The position numbers and the translations under genes were made by a program. The notes beneath the pieces are model-generated. The model was not told the origin of the DNA. It saw nothing but the letters and a program-made list of their open reading frames with translations, and ran no database searches. DNA of 64,000 bases from the NCBI RefSeq assembly GCF_006517175.1, contig NZ_CP041186.1, positions 2,755,001 through 2,819,000 on the forward strand, read 5' to 3'. Below are positions 1 through 7,848 of the stretch, one piece after another. Source of the DNA: Persicimonas caeni (GTDB lineage: Bacteria > Myxococcota_A > Bradymonadia > Bradymonadales > Bradymonadaceae). The number at the start of each line of letters is the position of its first letter. Position 1 is the stretch's first letter.

Positions 1-645
1 GTGCCCGACTTCCATCTCTTCTTGGTCGAAGAGGGCCGTGTGCGCCTCGATATGGCGGTCGTGGTGGGCAAAGACGGCTGGCGCACGCCCGCGATGCAAG
101 ACGAGATCGAGCACGTCGTCTTCAACCCCACCTGGAGCGTGCCGGCGAGTATCGTCGAGGAGGAACTCGCCCCGAAGATCGCCACCGACCCGAACTTCTT
201 CGAGCGCAACAACATGATCGTGCTCGACCTGCGTAACGGCTCGAAGGAGCGCGTCGACGTCGACGGACTCGACGTCGACTGGAAGAACTTCGACCCGCGT
301 AGCTTCCCCTACCTCATCCGCCAGCAGCCCGGCCCGGCCAATCCCATGGGCCAGATCAAGTTCATGTTCCCCAACTCCCGGGGCATCTACCTGCACGGCA
401 CGCCCATGGACCACCTGTTCGAGGAGCGCTTTCGCGCCTTCTCCCACGGCTGCGTGCGCGTCGAAGACCCCGTCGCCCTGGCCGCCGCGCTGCTCGACGA
501 CGAGCCCGGCTGGACCGAGGAGCGCATCGAAAAGCTCACCCACACCGAGAAGACCCGCCAGGTCGATCTCGACGAGCATGTCCCGGTCCACATCGTCTAC
601 TGGACGGCGTTCGTCGACGAGGACGGAACGCTGCATTTTCGCTGA
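1..645 (+). CDS. L,D-transpeptidase (YkuD fold), 5' end outside window
   Basis: The 214 visible residues are the catalytic part of an L,D-transpeptidase, the periplasmic enzyme that makes 3-3 peptidoglycan cross-links or attaches proteins to peptidoglycan through a cysteine acyl-enzyme. The signature is clear: a His-Gly-Thr-Pro segment (His132) followed by Ser-His-Gly-Cys-Val-Arg-Val (148-154), with Cys151 the nucleophile. The spacing matches the larger YcbB/LdtD-like branch. No signal peptide or peptidoglycan-binding domain is visible and the frame is open from base 1, so the true start lies upstream and the GTG at base 1 is accidental. The stop is followed by about 80 nt before the next gene on the same strand. 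Confidence 0.88.
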   Translation: MPDFHLFLVEEGRVRLDMAVVVGKDGWRTPAMQDEIEHVVFNPTWSVPASIVEEELAPKIATDPNFFERNNMIVLDLRNGSKERVDVDGLDVDWKNFDPRSFPYLIRQQPGPANPMGQIKFMFPNSRGIYLHGTPMDHLFEERFRAFSHGCVRVEDPVALAAALLDDEPGWTEERIEKLTHTEKTRQVDLDEHVPVHIVYWTAFVDEDGTLHFR

Positions 646-725
646 GCTATCGTGATTACGATCAGTGAAGATCGGGCGCGGTGCAGCAGTCTGCGCGAAT
701 CGAGGCGAAGACCGGGAGACTTATC

Positions 726-2849
726 GTGGGCTGGGATACCATCATCATCGGGAGTGGTTTCGGAGGAAGTGTCACTGCGCTCAGGCTCGCCGAGGCCAAT
801 ATGCGGGTGCTCGTCCTGGAGCGCGGCCCCTGGTGGGGCCCTCGCCTCGAGGGCGACGTCGATGCGGAGCGCAGGGCGTATCCGCGCGGCGCCGGGTGGC
901 GCTCCGGGATCCGCAATATCGTCTGGGCCAAGGGCCAAAAGACCCGCCGCGTCGAGCTCGACGCGCGCGGCCTGCTCGAGTTTCACCTGCACCCCAAGCT
1001 CTTCGGGTGGACGGCCTCCGGCGTCGGCGGCGGCTCGCTCATCTACACCGACATCCTGATGCGCCCGCCGAAGGATTTCTGGAAGGCTCTGCCCGCGGAG
1101 ATGTCCGAAGAGGAGCTCGCGCCCTATTTCGACAAGTTCGTCGAGATGATGCGCCCTGCCCCACTCCCCGAGTCGAAGCGACGCGAAGACGCCCGCCCAC
1201 GTCAGATGCTCGAGGCGAGCGAGAAGACCGGAGAGGAGCCCTTCTTTCCGCCGCTGTCGATCCAATTTGACGACGTGCCCGAGGGTAACGCCGCCGGCGT
1301 GCACCAGCCGCCATGCATTCACTGCGGCGAGTGCTTCGTGGGATGCCCGACCGGCGCCAAGACCACCCTCGACCGCACCTATTTGCCCGCAGCGATCAAG
1401 GCCGGCGCCGACATCTGGGAGATGTGCGAGGTCGAAGCGATCGCGAGTCACGACCACGGCTACTCGGTCCACTACCGCGACCGGCGCACCGGCCAACGAC
1501 AGGTCGAGCAGGCCCCGCGTGTGGTGATGGCGGCAGGCACCTTCAACACCCTCGCGCTGCTCAACGACGCCCACCACCGCCACCGCTCCGTGGAGGTTCC
1601 GCCGGCGCTCGGCCGTCAATTCAGCCCGAACGGCGACATGATGGCGGCCGGATGGCGCTCCGGGCCGCAAGACGGGCCGCCCGGCCCCAATTACCCCGCT
1701 CTGCTCACCACCGGCACCGAAAACGGCGGCCCGCTGATCGTCTGGGGCGAAGTCGGCTCCCCGGCGGCTTTCTTTGGCGACGGACCGCTGCGGGAGTGGC
1801 TTCGCTCGACCTACCTCTACTTCGCCATCGGCCAAGACAGGATGCACGCGTCGGTGCGCACCGGCCCCGACGGGATTCAGGTGCAGGCATCTCGCCTCCA
1901 CCGCGCCCCGTACTACGGCCGCTCCGAGCGCCTCATGCATCGGCTGATGGAGGGCTACGAGTTGGACCGCCAGGTCGAAAATCTGCCCGGCGGCCGCGGC
2001 AGCGCGCACCTGACGAGCGTGCATCCGATGGGCGGGGCGTCGATCGGACGCGGTCCCGACGAGGGGGTCGTCGACCACCGCGGCGAGGTCTTCGGCAACC
2101 CGGGCCTGTACGTCGCCGACGGCTCGCTCTACCCGACCGAGCCCGGCGTGCCGCCGTCGCTGACGATCGCGGCGATGGCCGAGCGCCAGGCCGAGCTGAT
2201 GGTCTCGCGCACCCGCGAGGAGTTACCCGCCGAACGCGTGGCCATCGCCATGCCGCAGACTCGCCCCAGCGCCATCGACCGCCCGAGGGCCGAGATCACC
2301 GTCCGCCCGACCGACCTGCGACTCCTCACCCCCGGCGCCCTCGAGCGCACCTGGCAAAGCGCCCCACCCGCCGAGGTCCCGCAGGTCCAGGGACGACTCC
2401 CGGGAAGCGTCGTCCACCTGCGCGGCGTCGACCCACTGCCGCTCGCGCCGCGAAAGCTCCTCGACCGCCTCGTCGGCGCCCTGTCGCTGTGGCGCGGCAA
2501 GCATATCGTCGGCGCACGCGGCCACAACCACTTTGGGCTCGGCGGCGCGCAGGTGCGTTTCGGTCAGTTCGAGGTGCGTGCAGGCAGGGCTTGGCAGGAG
2601 GCGAATCGGCAGGACGCAAAGCAGGTGTTGGTGCTCGACTACGACCAGCCAGAAAACCCGGCGTGGCTGCGTCGACTCCGGGGGGAGCTGTGCCGGCTCG
2701 AGCCCGACCTCTTCTTGGGACGGGTGGGCTGGCGAGGCGACGGCGGGGTGCACTTCTTGATGTACTTCGGATTGGCGGCACCCACAAAACGAAGGCGCGC
2801 TTCGGCAAGACCGAAGCGCGCCTCCGAGATTCGACCGCTTACGCGGTGA
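726..2849 (+). CDS. GMC-family FAD oxidoreductase with a ferredoxin-like Cys motif
   Basis: A large flavoprotein of the cholesterol-oxidase-like (ChoD) GMC branch. I place the start at GTG 726 because GGGAG (714-718) sits 7 nt upstream and the FAD-binding GxGxxG then falls at residues 9-14; a GTG at 681 is in frame but has no good ribosome site. A CxxCxxCxxxCP motif (Cys197, 200, 203, 207) followed by Gly-Ala-Lys-Thr-Thr-Leu is present. The conserved His-Pro-Met-Gly-Gly active-site region and the C-terminal FAD segment (Asn-Pro-Gly-Leu-Tyr-Val-Ala-Asp-Gly) end near residue 500. About 190 further residues form an extension I do not recognise. The last 20 residues are Arg/Lys-rich because they translate a terminator hairpin. 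The substrate cannot be named; a sterol or alcohol is family-based inference. Confidence 0.85.
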   Translation: MGWDTIIIGSGFGGSVTALRLAEANMRVLVLERGPWWGPRLEGDVDAERRAYPRGAGWRSGIRNIVWAKGQKTRRVELDARGLLEFHLHPKLFGWTASGVGGGSLIYTDILMRPPKDFWKALPAEMSEEELAPYFDKFVEMMRPAPLPESKRREDARPRQMLEASEKTGEEPFFPPLSIQFDDVPEGNAAGVHQPPCIHCGECFVGCPTGAKTTLDRTYLPAAIKAGADIWEMCEVEAIASHDHGYSVHYRDRRTGQRQVEQAPRVVMAAGTFNTLALLNDAHHRHRSVEVPPALGRQFSPNGDMMAAGWRSGPQDGPPGPNYPALLTTGTENGGPLIVWGEVGSPAAFFGDGPLREWLRSTYLYFAIGQDRMHASVRTGPDGIQVQASRLHRAPYYGRSERLMHRLMEGYELDRQVENLPGGRGSAHLTSVHPMGGASIGRGPDEGVVDHRGEVFGNPGLYVADGSLYPTEPGVPPSLTIAAMAERQAELMVSRTREELPAERVAIAMPQTRPSAIDRPRAEITVRPTDLRLLTPGALERTWQSAPPAEVPQVQGRLPGSVVHLRGVDPLPLAPRKLLDRLVGALSLWRGKHIVGARGHNHFGLGGAQVRFGQFEVRAGRAWQEANRQDAKQVLVLDYDQPENPAWLRRLRGELCRLEPDLFLGRVGWRGDGGVHFLMYFGLAAPTKRRRASARPKRASEIRPLTR
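2793..2823 (-). terminator. Hairpin terminator between convergent genes
   Basis: A perfect 13-bp stem (arm AGGCGCGCTTCGG, loop CAAGA) lies inside the last codons of the GMC oxidoreductase gene. Read on the minus strand it is followed by TCGTTTTG, a short T-run, so it best serves the FKBP gene, whose stop is 30 nt away. There is no T-run on the plus side. Confidence 0.7.
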
Positions 2850-2853
2850 TGAC

Positions 2854-3456
2854 TTACTTCTTGACGATCTTGAGGAGCTCGACATCAAAGACGAGCATGC
2901 CCTGCGGCGCGCCCGGGCGGCCCTGGTAGGCGAGCTTTTCGGGGATCCACAGGCGGCGCTTTTCGCCCTCTTTCATCATCGACACGCCCTCGGTCCAGCC
3001 GGCAATGACGCGGTTGAGCGGGAACTCGGCGGGCTTTCCGCGGTCGTGGGAGCTGTCGAACTTCTTGCCGTCGGTCGTCCAGCCCGTGTAGTGCACGCGC
3101 ACCGTGCTCGTCTTCGAGGGGCTCTCGCCGGTGCCCTCTTCCAAGATCTTGTAGGCCAGACCACTGTCGGTGGTGGTGGCGTCTCCGGGCGGTGCTGCGA
3201 CGTCTTTGGGGGCGCTTGTATCTGCCATTTTGGTCTCCTTTTCGGGTAGTTGGTTGTCGTCTTCTTCGTCTGTCGTTTCAGCAGCCTGAGCTTGCTCTTG
3301 CTCGGCTTGCTCTTGCTCGGCTTGCTCTTGCTCGGCCTGCTGTTCTTCGAACTTCTCGGCCTTCGCCTTGTCCGGCGGCGGCAGCTCGGTGGAATCCGAG
3401 GTCGCACAGCCGGCGAGTACGAAGGCGAGTCCGACCGCAATGTGTCGAATCTTCAT
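2854..3456 (-). CDS. FKBP-type peptidyl-prolyl isomerase lipoprotein
   Basis: A 200-residue envelope lipoprotein. The N-terminus is a signal peptide ending in a canonical lipobox (Val-Leu-Ala-Gly-Cys17). A low-complexity linker with repeated Gln-Ala-Glu-Gln-Glu units (about residues 38-58) and an acidic stretch follow. The C-terminal ~105 residues form an FKBP domain with the typical order Val-His-Tyr-Thr-Gly, Phe-Asp-Ser-Ser, Val-Ile-x-Gly-Trp, Gly-Glu-Lys-Arg and Leu-x-Phe-Asp-Val-Glu-Leu. It should catalyse proline cis-trans isomerisation and help fold outer-membrane or periplasmic proteins. GGAGA lies 5 nt upstream of the ATG. It converges with the GMC gene and shares its terminator hairpin. 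An internal Met before the FKBP domain could give a shorter product, but the lipobox supports the long form. Confidence 0.9.
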   Translation of the reverse strand: MKIRHIAVGLAFVLAGCATSDSTELPPPDKAKAEKFEEQQAEQEQAEQEQAEQEQAQAAETTDEEDDNQLPEKETKMADTSAPKDVAAPPGDATTTDSGLAYKILEEGTGESPSKTSTVRVHYTGWTTDGKKFDSSHDRGKPAEFPLNRVIAGWTEGVSMMKEGEKRRLWIPEKLAYQGRPGAPQGMLVFDVELLKIVKK

Positions 3457-3483
3457 GGTGTCTCCAGTAGGCCCCGGTGCCGA

Positions 3484-4425
3484 TCACCGAGGCGAGAAGG
3501 TGAGCTCATAGGAAATCTTGGCCTCGCCGTCGTCGGGGCGAGGAAATCGCAGACGCTTGTGAACCCGCTGAATGCAATCGTCGACCTTGGCGTCGCCCAG
3601 GCTGCTGTCGGCGATCTTGGCCTCGCCCACGCGCCCGCTCTTCTCGACGGTTAGCTCGACGGTGAGCTTGCCGGCGAGCTTCGGGTTGGCCAGCAGTCGC
3701 TTTTCGTAGCAGTAGATCGTCGCGCGACGGTGCCGCCTGACCACCCGGCGCGCGAGCTTCTCGTCGAGGCCGCCCTCGATGCTGAACTCGCCGGGGGTGA
3801 CCTGGGGCCGGGCCACCTTCTTTTTGCTCTTGCCGTCGGTGCGACCGAACGCCTCGCGCTTCGTCATCGTCCCCTTGCCGCCCGTACCGATGAGGCCCAA
3901 CCCATTCTTCGGCGGTTGATAGCTGGGAATCCACTCGGCGATCACGGCGAACTTTTCTGGTTTGGCGGACTTGCCGACGTTGATGGGCGCGACCAGCGCC
4001 CTGACGCACTTCTCGACCTCCTCGCCGAGCTCGTTTTTGACGACCGTCGTGGTGGCGATGGAGCCATCCTTCTTCGTCGTCAATGTGATCGAGAGGAGGG
4101 CCCGCTCGGAGCGCTCCAACAACTCGCCGTCGGCGCAGGTCTCGAGCGCGCCTTTGTGGGCTTCGAAGCGCTCCTGAAACGCCTTTCGGACCGCCGCGTT
4201 GGCGCTGTTGGTGCGCAAGCGAAACACCTTGTTGCCCCCGTCGAGCTCCACGGCGTTCCAGATACGCTCGCCGGCGAAGCTGCCCATTGGCTCGGCCTTC
4301 AACTGGCCGAGCGCGTTGACGGGGCCTTGTTTCGTATCTTTGGCCTGCGACGCATCCTGCGCGACGGCGGGGGTGGCGACCGTCAGGAGGCCCAACACGA
4401 CCAGCTTGGTGAGGCAGCGAGACAT
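3484..4425 (-). CDS. Secreted protein with two AgmX/PglI-like C-terminal-type domains
   Basis: A 313-residue exported protein with a signal peptide (cleavage after Ala-Val-Ala, about residue 22). The C-terminal ~95 residues match the AgmX/PglI C-terminal domain (myxobacterial 'SS-tail' family), a TonB-C-like fold: a paired-Cys pattern (Tyr-Cys-Tyr-Glu ... Asp-Asp-Cys-Ile) around Gly-Lys-Leu-Thr-Val-Glu-Leu, ending in a Phe-Pro-Arg-Pro motif. Residues ~85-175 repeat the same layout (Cys, beta strands with Lys-Lys-Asp-Gly-Ser, Glu-Lys-Cys-Val), so the domain appears twice. The Cys pairs probably form disulfides. Its function is unknown; in Myxococcus the domain occurs in gliding and glycan-related proteins. 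The one-domain protein at 8727-9299 is a paralogue of the N-terminal half. GGAG lies upstream of the ATG. Confidence 0.8.
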   Translation of the reverse strand: MSRCLTKLVVLGLLTVATPAVAQDASQAKDTKQGPVNALGQLKAEPMGSFAGERIWNAVELDGGNKVFRLRTNSANAAVRKAFQERFEAHKGALETCADGELLERSERALLSITLTTKKDGSIATTTVVKNELGEEVEKCVRALVAPINVGKSAKPEKFAVIAEWIPSYQPPKNGLGLIGTGGKGTMTKREAFGRTDGKSKKKVARPQVTPGEFSIEGGLDEKLARRVVRRHRRATIYCYEKRLLANPKLAGKLTVELTVEKSGRVGEAKIADSSLGDAKVDDCIQRVHKRLRFPRPDDGEAKISYELTFSPR

Positions 4426-4608
4426 CCAACACTCCAGTGTCTAAAAGCAATCAGCGTCGTGCACGATAACGAGGATGCCCGATCGTGGCAATCGGATTGG
4501 TTCGAGGGCGTCAGCCCCCATGTCGAGACTCGATCGCAGTATTAGAGAAATCCGCCTCCTGCACCCGCCACGGGTCGATTTTTCAAAAAGTACGCAACAA
4601 ATTTGGGA

Positions 4609-4633
4609 TTTTGCCGAAAACCGTAATGAGGGG
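4609..4633 (+). promoter_or_regulatory. 25-nt conserved element, copy 1
   Basis: These 25 bases, including CCGAAAACCGTAATGAGGGG, are identical to 43077-43101. The preceding GCAAC about 14 nt upstream is also shared, while the wider flanks differ. Copy 2 lies 52 nt before the ATG of the amphipathic-protein gene at 43154. Here, no gene starts close by on the plus strand; the nearest start on the minus strand is the AgmX-type gene, about 185 nt away. A promoter or transcription-factor site is possible, and so is a fragment of a dispersed repeat. Confidence 0.45.
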
Positions 4634-4737
4634 TAGACGTATCGTGCGCACGAATTTCCCCACAAATTTGAAACGGGCGGGTGGGTCGGAGTTGGCGTTG
4701 GCCCACACGCTGGTGGCTGAGCCGGTTGGGCTCGGAA

Positions 4738-4899
4738 GGTTCTGTTCGACAACTCGCTCCCGTCGCCGAAGGCGGTTGATTCGTGCATCTTCGGCGCCGT
4801 CTGTCCTCGACGATGCTCCGCATCGCCTGCGTCAGACGGCATCCGAATCTGCACCGAATCCCCTCGCCTCGGCTCGGTCCGGAGTTGTCGAACAGAACC
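4738..4899. repeat. Nested palindromic element
   Basis: The outer arms are a perfect 18-bp inverted repeat (GGTTCTGTTCGACAACTC at 4738-4755 against its complement at 4882-4899). The interior (about 4789-4853) contains CCTCGACGATGC, GCATCGCCTGCG and GCATCCGAATCTG in the same order and spacing as the interior of the unrelated palindrome at 63575-63736. The same core is thus carried inside two different outer palindromes. Confidence 0.75.
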
Positions 4900-5262
4900 T
4901 GGACTGCGGCGGAACGGTTTCCCGATCCGCAAAACAGAGCTTTCGTAGCGAGCGTATCTTCGGTGGGATGTGCGACCGTACATCTTCGACGCGCTCGGCG
5001 GAGGCCGAGCCGGCAGTTTCGTCCTTGTGGCGAAACGGTCGGATTTGCCCGGTGCGGGTTTGTTGATGCGTCGAAGGTCAGACGTGGCGTGAAGATGGGC
5101 CTGTGCCATGAGGAGTGCCGCAGCGGCGTCGTCGTAGCTAGTTGGTCGTGGCGTCGGGGTGGGCATGCGCTCAGCGTATGACCTACCCGAGGTGGCTTCA
5201 AAACGGGGCGGGCTTTGCCCGTTAGCCGATCACAATCACAAGCAAATCCGCAGCGCCCATGC

Positions 5263-5362
5263 CGGCGAATTTTGTCGGCAGTCGCACCGGTGTGTCGTCA
5301 CGATGGGGATGGGCTGGCGGCTTAGCTGCTCAGGCTCATTCACCGGCGGGGCAAGCCCGCCG
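5263..5362 (+). repeat. Dispersed 100-bp repeat, left of recombinase
   Basis: About 95% identical, in inverted orientation, to the last ~100 bases of the window (63900-64000). Its second half (GCTCATTCACCGGCGGGGCA and onward) is also the core of the copy at 7733-7801, in the same orientation, so the recombinase gene lies between two directly oriented copies. A GGCGGG/CCCGCC dyad forms a stable hairpin. Confidence 0.8.
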
Positions 5363-5474
5363 GGACGGGTACTTGGTAAGACCACTTACGATCGGCTGTT
5401 ATCAAAGCGGCCATCTCCTGCCAAACTTGGACGGCAAGCACTTCAGAAACTCGTTCAACTGGCACGGAGGCATC

Positions 5475-5780
5475 ATGCACAAACAGCCGAAGGCGCCGAG
5501 GAGTATCTGGAAAAGGCTGACGGACAGACGCAAGGCTGTACTGGTCGACCAGCTTCGGGCGATAGCCAGGCGGCAGATGACTTCGACAAATCGACACGGA
5601 GGTCGAAATGACGGAGTCCGCGATTCTGCGCCCACCCAAGATCACCGAGCGACATGTCAACCAGCTGGTGGTGGTCTATGTACGGCAATCAACTCTCCAG
5701 CAGCTCGAGGAGCATCAAGAGTCGACGCGTCGACAGTATGCGCTCGCCAAACGCGCTCGTCGGTGGGGATGGAGCGATGA
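5475..5780 (+). CDS. Small basic protein upstream of serine recombinase (tentative)
   Basis: An ATG at 5475 with GGAGG 4 nt upstream opens a 101-codon frame. The first ~40 residues look protein-like (Ser-Ile-Trp-Lys-Arg-Leu-Thr, then Val-Leu-Val-Asp-Gln-Leu-Arg-Ala-Ile). This layout resembles short proteins often encoded just ahead of large serine recombinases in transposon-like elements. The frame then runs 173 nt into the recombinase gene, where the composition becomes poor, so the original product may have been shorter and its end lost. A competing frame ends at 5611 with an ATGA overlap to the recombinase start but has no good start codon. Confidence 0.35.
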   Translation: MHKQPKAPRSIWKRLTDRRKAVLVDQLRAIARRQMTSTNRHGGRNDGVRDSAPTQDHRATCQPAGGGLCTAINSPAARGASRVDASTVCARQTRSSVGMER

Positions 5781-7685
5781 TCAGATTTTGACCATCGACG
5801 ACGATCTGGGCACAAGCGGAGCAAGCATCCAGGGAAGGCAAGGTCTCCAGAAACTCATGCAGGAGGTGCGTTGTGGGCATGTCGGGCTGATTCTGGCCCT
5901 GGAGTTGTCTCGCTACGCCCGGTGCTGCCTGGACTGGTATCGTCTCCTGGAACTGTGTGCCCAGTACGATACGCTTATTGCCGAAAATGACGTGGTCTAC
6001 GAGCCCTGCGACCCCAATGACCGCATGCTATTGGGAGTCAAAGCGACGATGTCGGAGACAGAGCTTCACATCATGAAGCAGCGACTCGAGGACGGCAAGC
6101 TGGCCAAGGCCAAGCGGGGCGAGCTCGTCTTTGATGTGCCGCGTGGTTACGTATGGAGTGTCGACGAGGAGATCATCAAAGACCCCGACGCCCAGGTGCG
6201 CCGGGTCATCGAACTGATCTTCGAGGTGTTCGAGAGGCGGCGCACCATCGGTGGTGTGTGTCGATATCTCGAGGCGCACGACATCAAGCTTCCGCATCGT
6301 CGCGACAGCTTCGGGCATCTGGCCCACCTGGGCCCGCTTGAGTGGCACAAGGCGACGAACTCGGCGGTGAGCAACCTTTTGCGGCACCCGATTTATGCGG
6401 GGGCCTATGTCTACGGGCGGCGCCAGCGGCCCTCGAACGCCGGGTTCGGGAGTCGAGGCGAGCCAGGCCGGGTCCGAGTCGACCAGGGGCAGTGGCTCGT
6501 GTTGCTCAAAGCCAATCACCCCGCCTACATCGACTGGAAGACCTACGAGAGAAACGTGGAACAACTCGAGGACAACAAACCGGCCGTGAAGGGATATGCG
6601 CAAAATGGCCAAGCGCTGCTGGGAGGACTGGTCCTTTGTGGCGGGTGCGGCTGGCGGATGAGCCTGCACTATAAAGACCCACAAACGTGGCGCTACGAAT
6701 GCGAAAACTACAAGACGAAGGCCAAAGATGGCTGTCGCTCCTTCAGTGGGATGTCGCTCGACGAGCTGATCGAAACGCTTGTGTTGCAGGCTCTGGAGCC
6801 AGCAGCCATCGAAATGAGTTTGAGGGTTATCGAGGAGGCCGAGAAGGAAAGAGAAAAGCTAAGAGAGCTGTGGGAGCAAAAGCTCGAGCGGGCGCGCTAT
6901 CGCGCCCAACGAGCATTCGAGCAGTATGGGTCGACCCGAGAAACCGTCTGGTGGCCCAGACCCTCGAAGATCGCTGGCAAGAGGCGCTGGAGGAAGAAGA
7001 ACGAATCCGACGCGACTACGCCCGCCAAAAAGCCGAGTGGCAGACGCCGCTTCCTGGCGAACAAGCCGAAGAAATACGCCGTCTGGCCCAAGATCTGCCG
7101 GCCCTGTGGCATGCCGAGGAGACGCTCCCCAAAGAGCGCCAAGAAATCGTGCGCGCGATCGTCGACGAAATTCACGCGCAGGTCGAAGGCGAAACCGAGC
7201 GACTCCGCGTCGAGGTCCACTGGGCCGGAGGTGACCGCACAGCGGCCATCATGCAACGGCCGGTGCAGAGCTGGAAGCAATTGAGCTACTACGACGAGCT
7301 TGTCGATAGGATCAGCCGGCTCTTCGAAGCCGGCAAAAGCGATGCCCAGATAAGTGAGCGGCTAAACGAGCAGGGGTATCGAACCGCCGAAGCCCGCCCA
7401 TTTACGCGGGCAGCGCTCACATCATTGCGCTACAACCTCGGGCTGAAGCGCGCACAGTCGAGCAAGCCGACCGACCTCCTCAATTTAGCCGAGGATGAGT
7501 GGACGACCGACCAACTGGCCGAAAGACTCCAGATGCCGCGAGCGTCACTCTACAACTGGATCCGAAGCCAGAAGGTCAATGCCGAAAAGCGAGCCGCTCA
7601 GAAGCGCAAGATATGGGTCATCACCGCCGATCAAGCTGAACTCCAGCGTCTTGAAGCCCTCAGAGAGCAAGGAACGAGTCGCTAA
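5608..7685 (+). pseudogene. Large serine recombinase, interrupted by one frameshift
   Basis: ATG 5608 has GGAGG 5 nt upstream. The N-terminus is a resolvase/invertase catalytic domain: Tyr-Val-Arg-Gln-Ser with nucleophile Ser28, then Asp-Asp-Asp-Leu-Gly-Thr-Ser-Gly, a Glu-Leu-Ser-Arg segment and the conserved Asp-x-x-x-Arg-Met/Leu-Leu region. A recombinase domain (about 190-300), a zinc-ribbon remnant (Cys-Gly-Gly-Cys-Gly and a later Cys) and a coiled-coil arm follow. Near 6924-6930 the frame breaks. The first frame runs on as Ser/Arg/Lys-rich nonsense to 7284, while the expected Trp-Val-Asp-Pro-Arg-Asn-Arg-Leu-Val-Ala continues one frame back and runs to 7685, giving about 690 residues in all. 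The site (TATGGGTCG) is not a classic slippery heptamer. This is either a mutation or a sequence error. The element lies between two directly repeated copies of a dispersed palindrome. Confidence 0.8.
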
Positions 7686-7732
7686 TCATCTAATAACACC
7701 TTCAAACACGGTGGCATCATGAATCACCCACT

Positions 7733-7801
7733 GGGGTCTTCGGGCTCGATTGGCCGCCTCGGTAGCTACGCAGGCTCATTCACCGGCGGGGCAAGCCCGC
7801 C
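7733..7801 (+). repeat. Dispersed palindromic repeat, right of recombinase
   Basis: Essentially identical, in inverted orientation, to 63768-63836 inside the tandem array at the window end (shared CTCGATTGGCCGCCTCGGTA and onward). It shares the Gly-loop hairpin GGCGGGGCAAGCCCGCC with the copy at 5263-5362. It ends about 50 nt from the stop of the convergent SPFH gene. Confidence 0.8.
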
Positions 7802-7848
7802 AGCGTCTCGCGCGCCGCGACGAAGAAACGCTCGGGGCGCGCACGACG

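Larger units (their letters stand above)
4426..5474. other. About 1-kb gene-free region built of palindromes
   Basis: No open frame here has a convincing ribosome site or protein-like composition. The sequence is dominated by inverted repeats: a short conserved element (4609-4633), a long nested palindrome (4738-4899), further diverged dyads with the same flavour between 4900 and 5075, and a 100-bp dispersed repeat (5263-5362) just before the recombinase. It looks like an accumulation site for mobile palindromic units rather than a decayed gene. Confidence 0.6.

Noticed and set aside
597-2078. A long open minus-strand frame opposite the GMC oxidoreductase gene
   Set aside because: It is a GC-rich mirror of a strongly supported gene, with Ala/Arg/Gly-rich composition and no recognisable motif or ribosome site.
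4485-5181. Several overlapping open frames in the palindrome-rich gap
   Set aside because: They occur on both strands at once because of inverted repeats, are Arg/Ser-rich, and lack ribosome sites.
6924-6932. Programmed -1 frameshifting in the recombinase gene
   Set aside because: The bases (CAG TAT GGG TCG) do not fit the X XXY YYZ slippery pattern, and I see no clear downstream pseudoknot; a mutation or sequence error is simpler.
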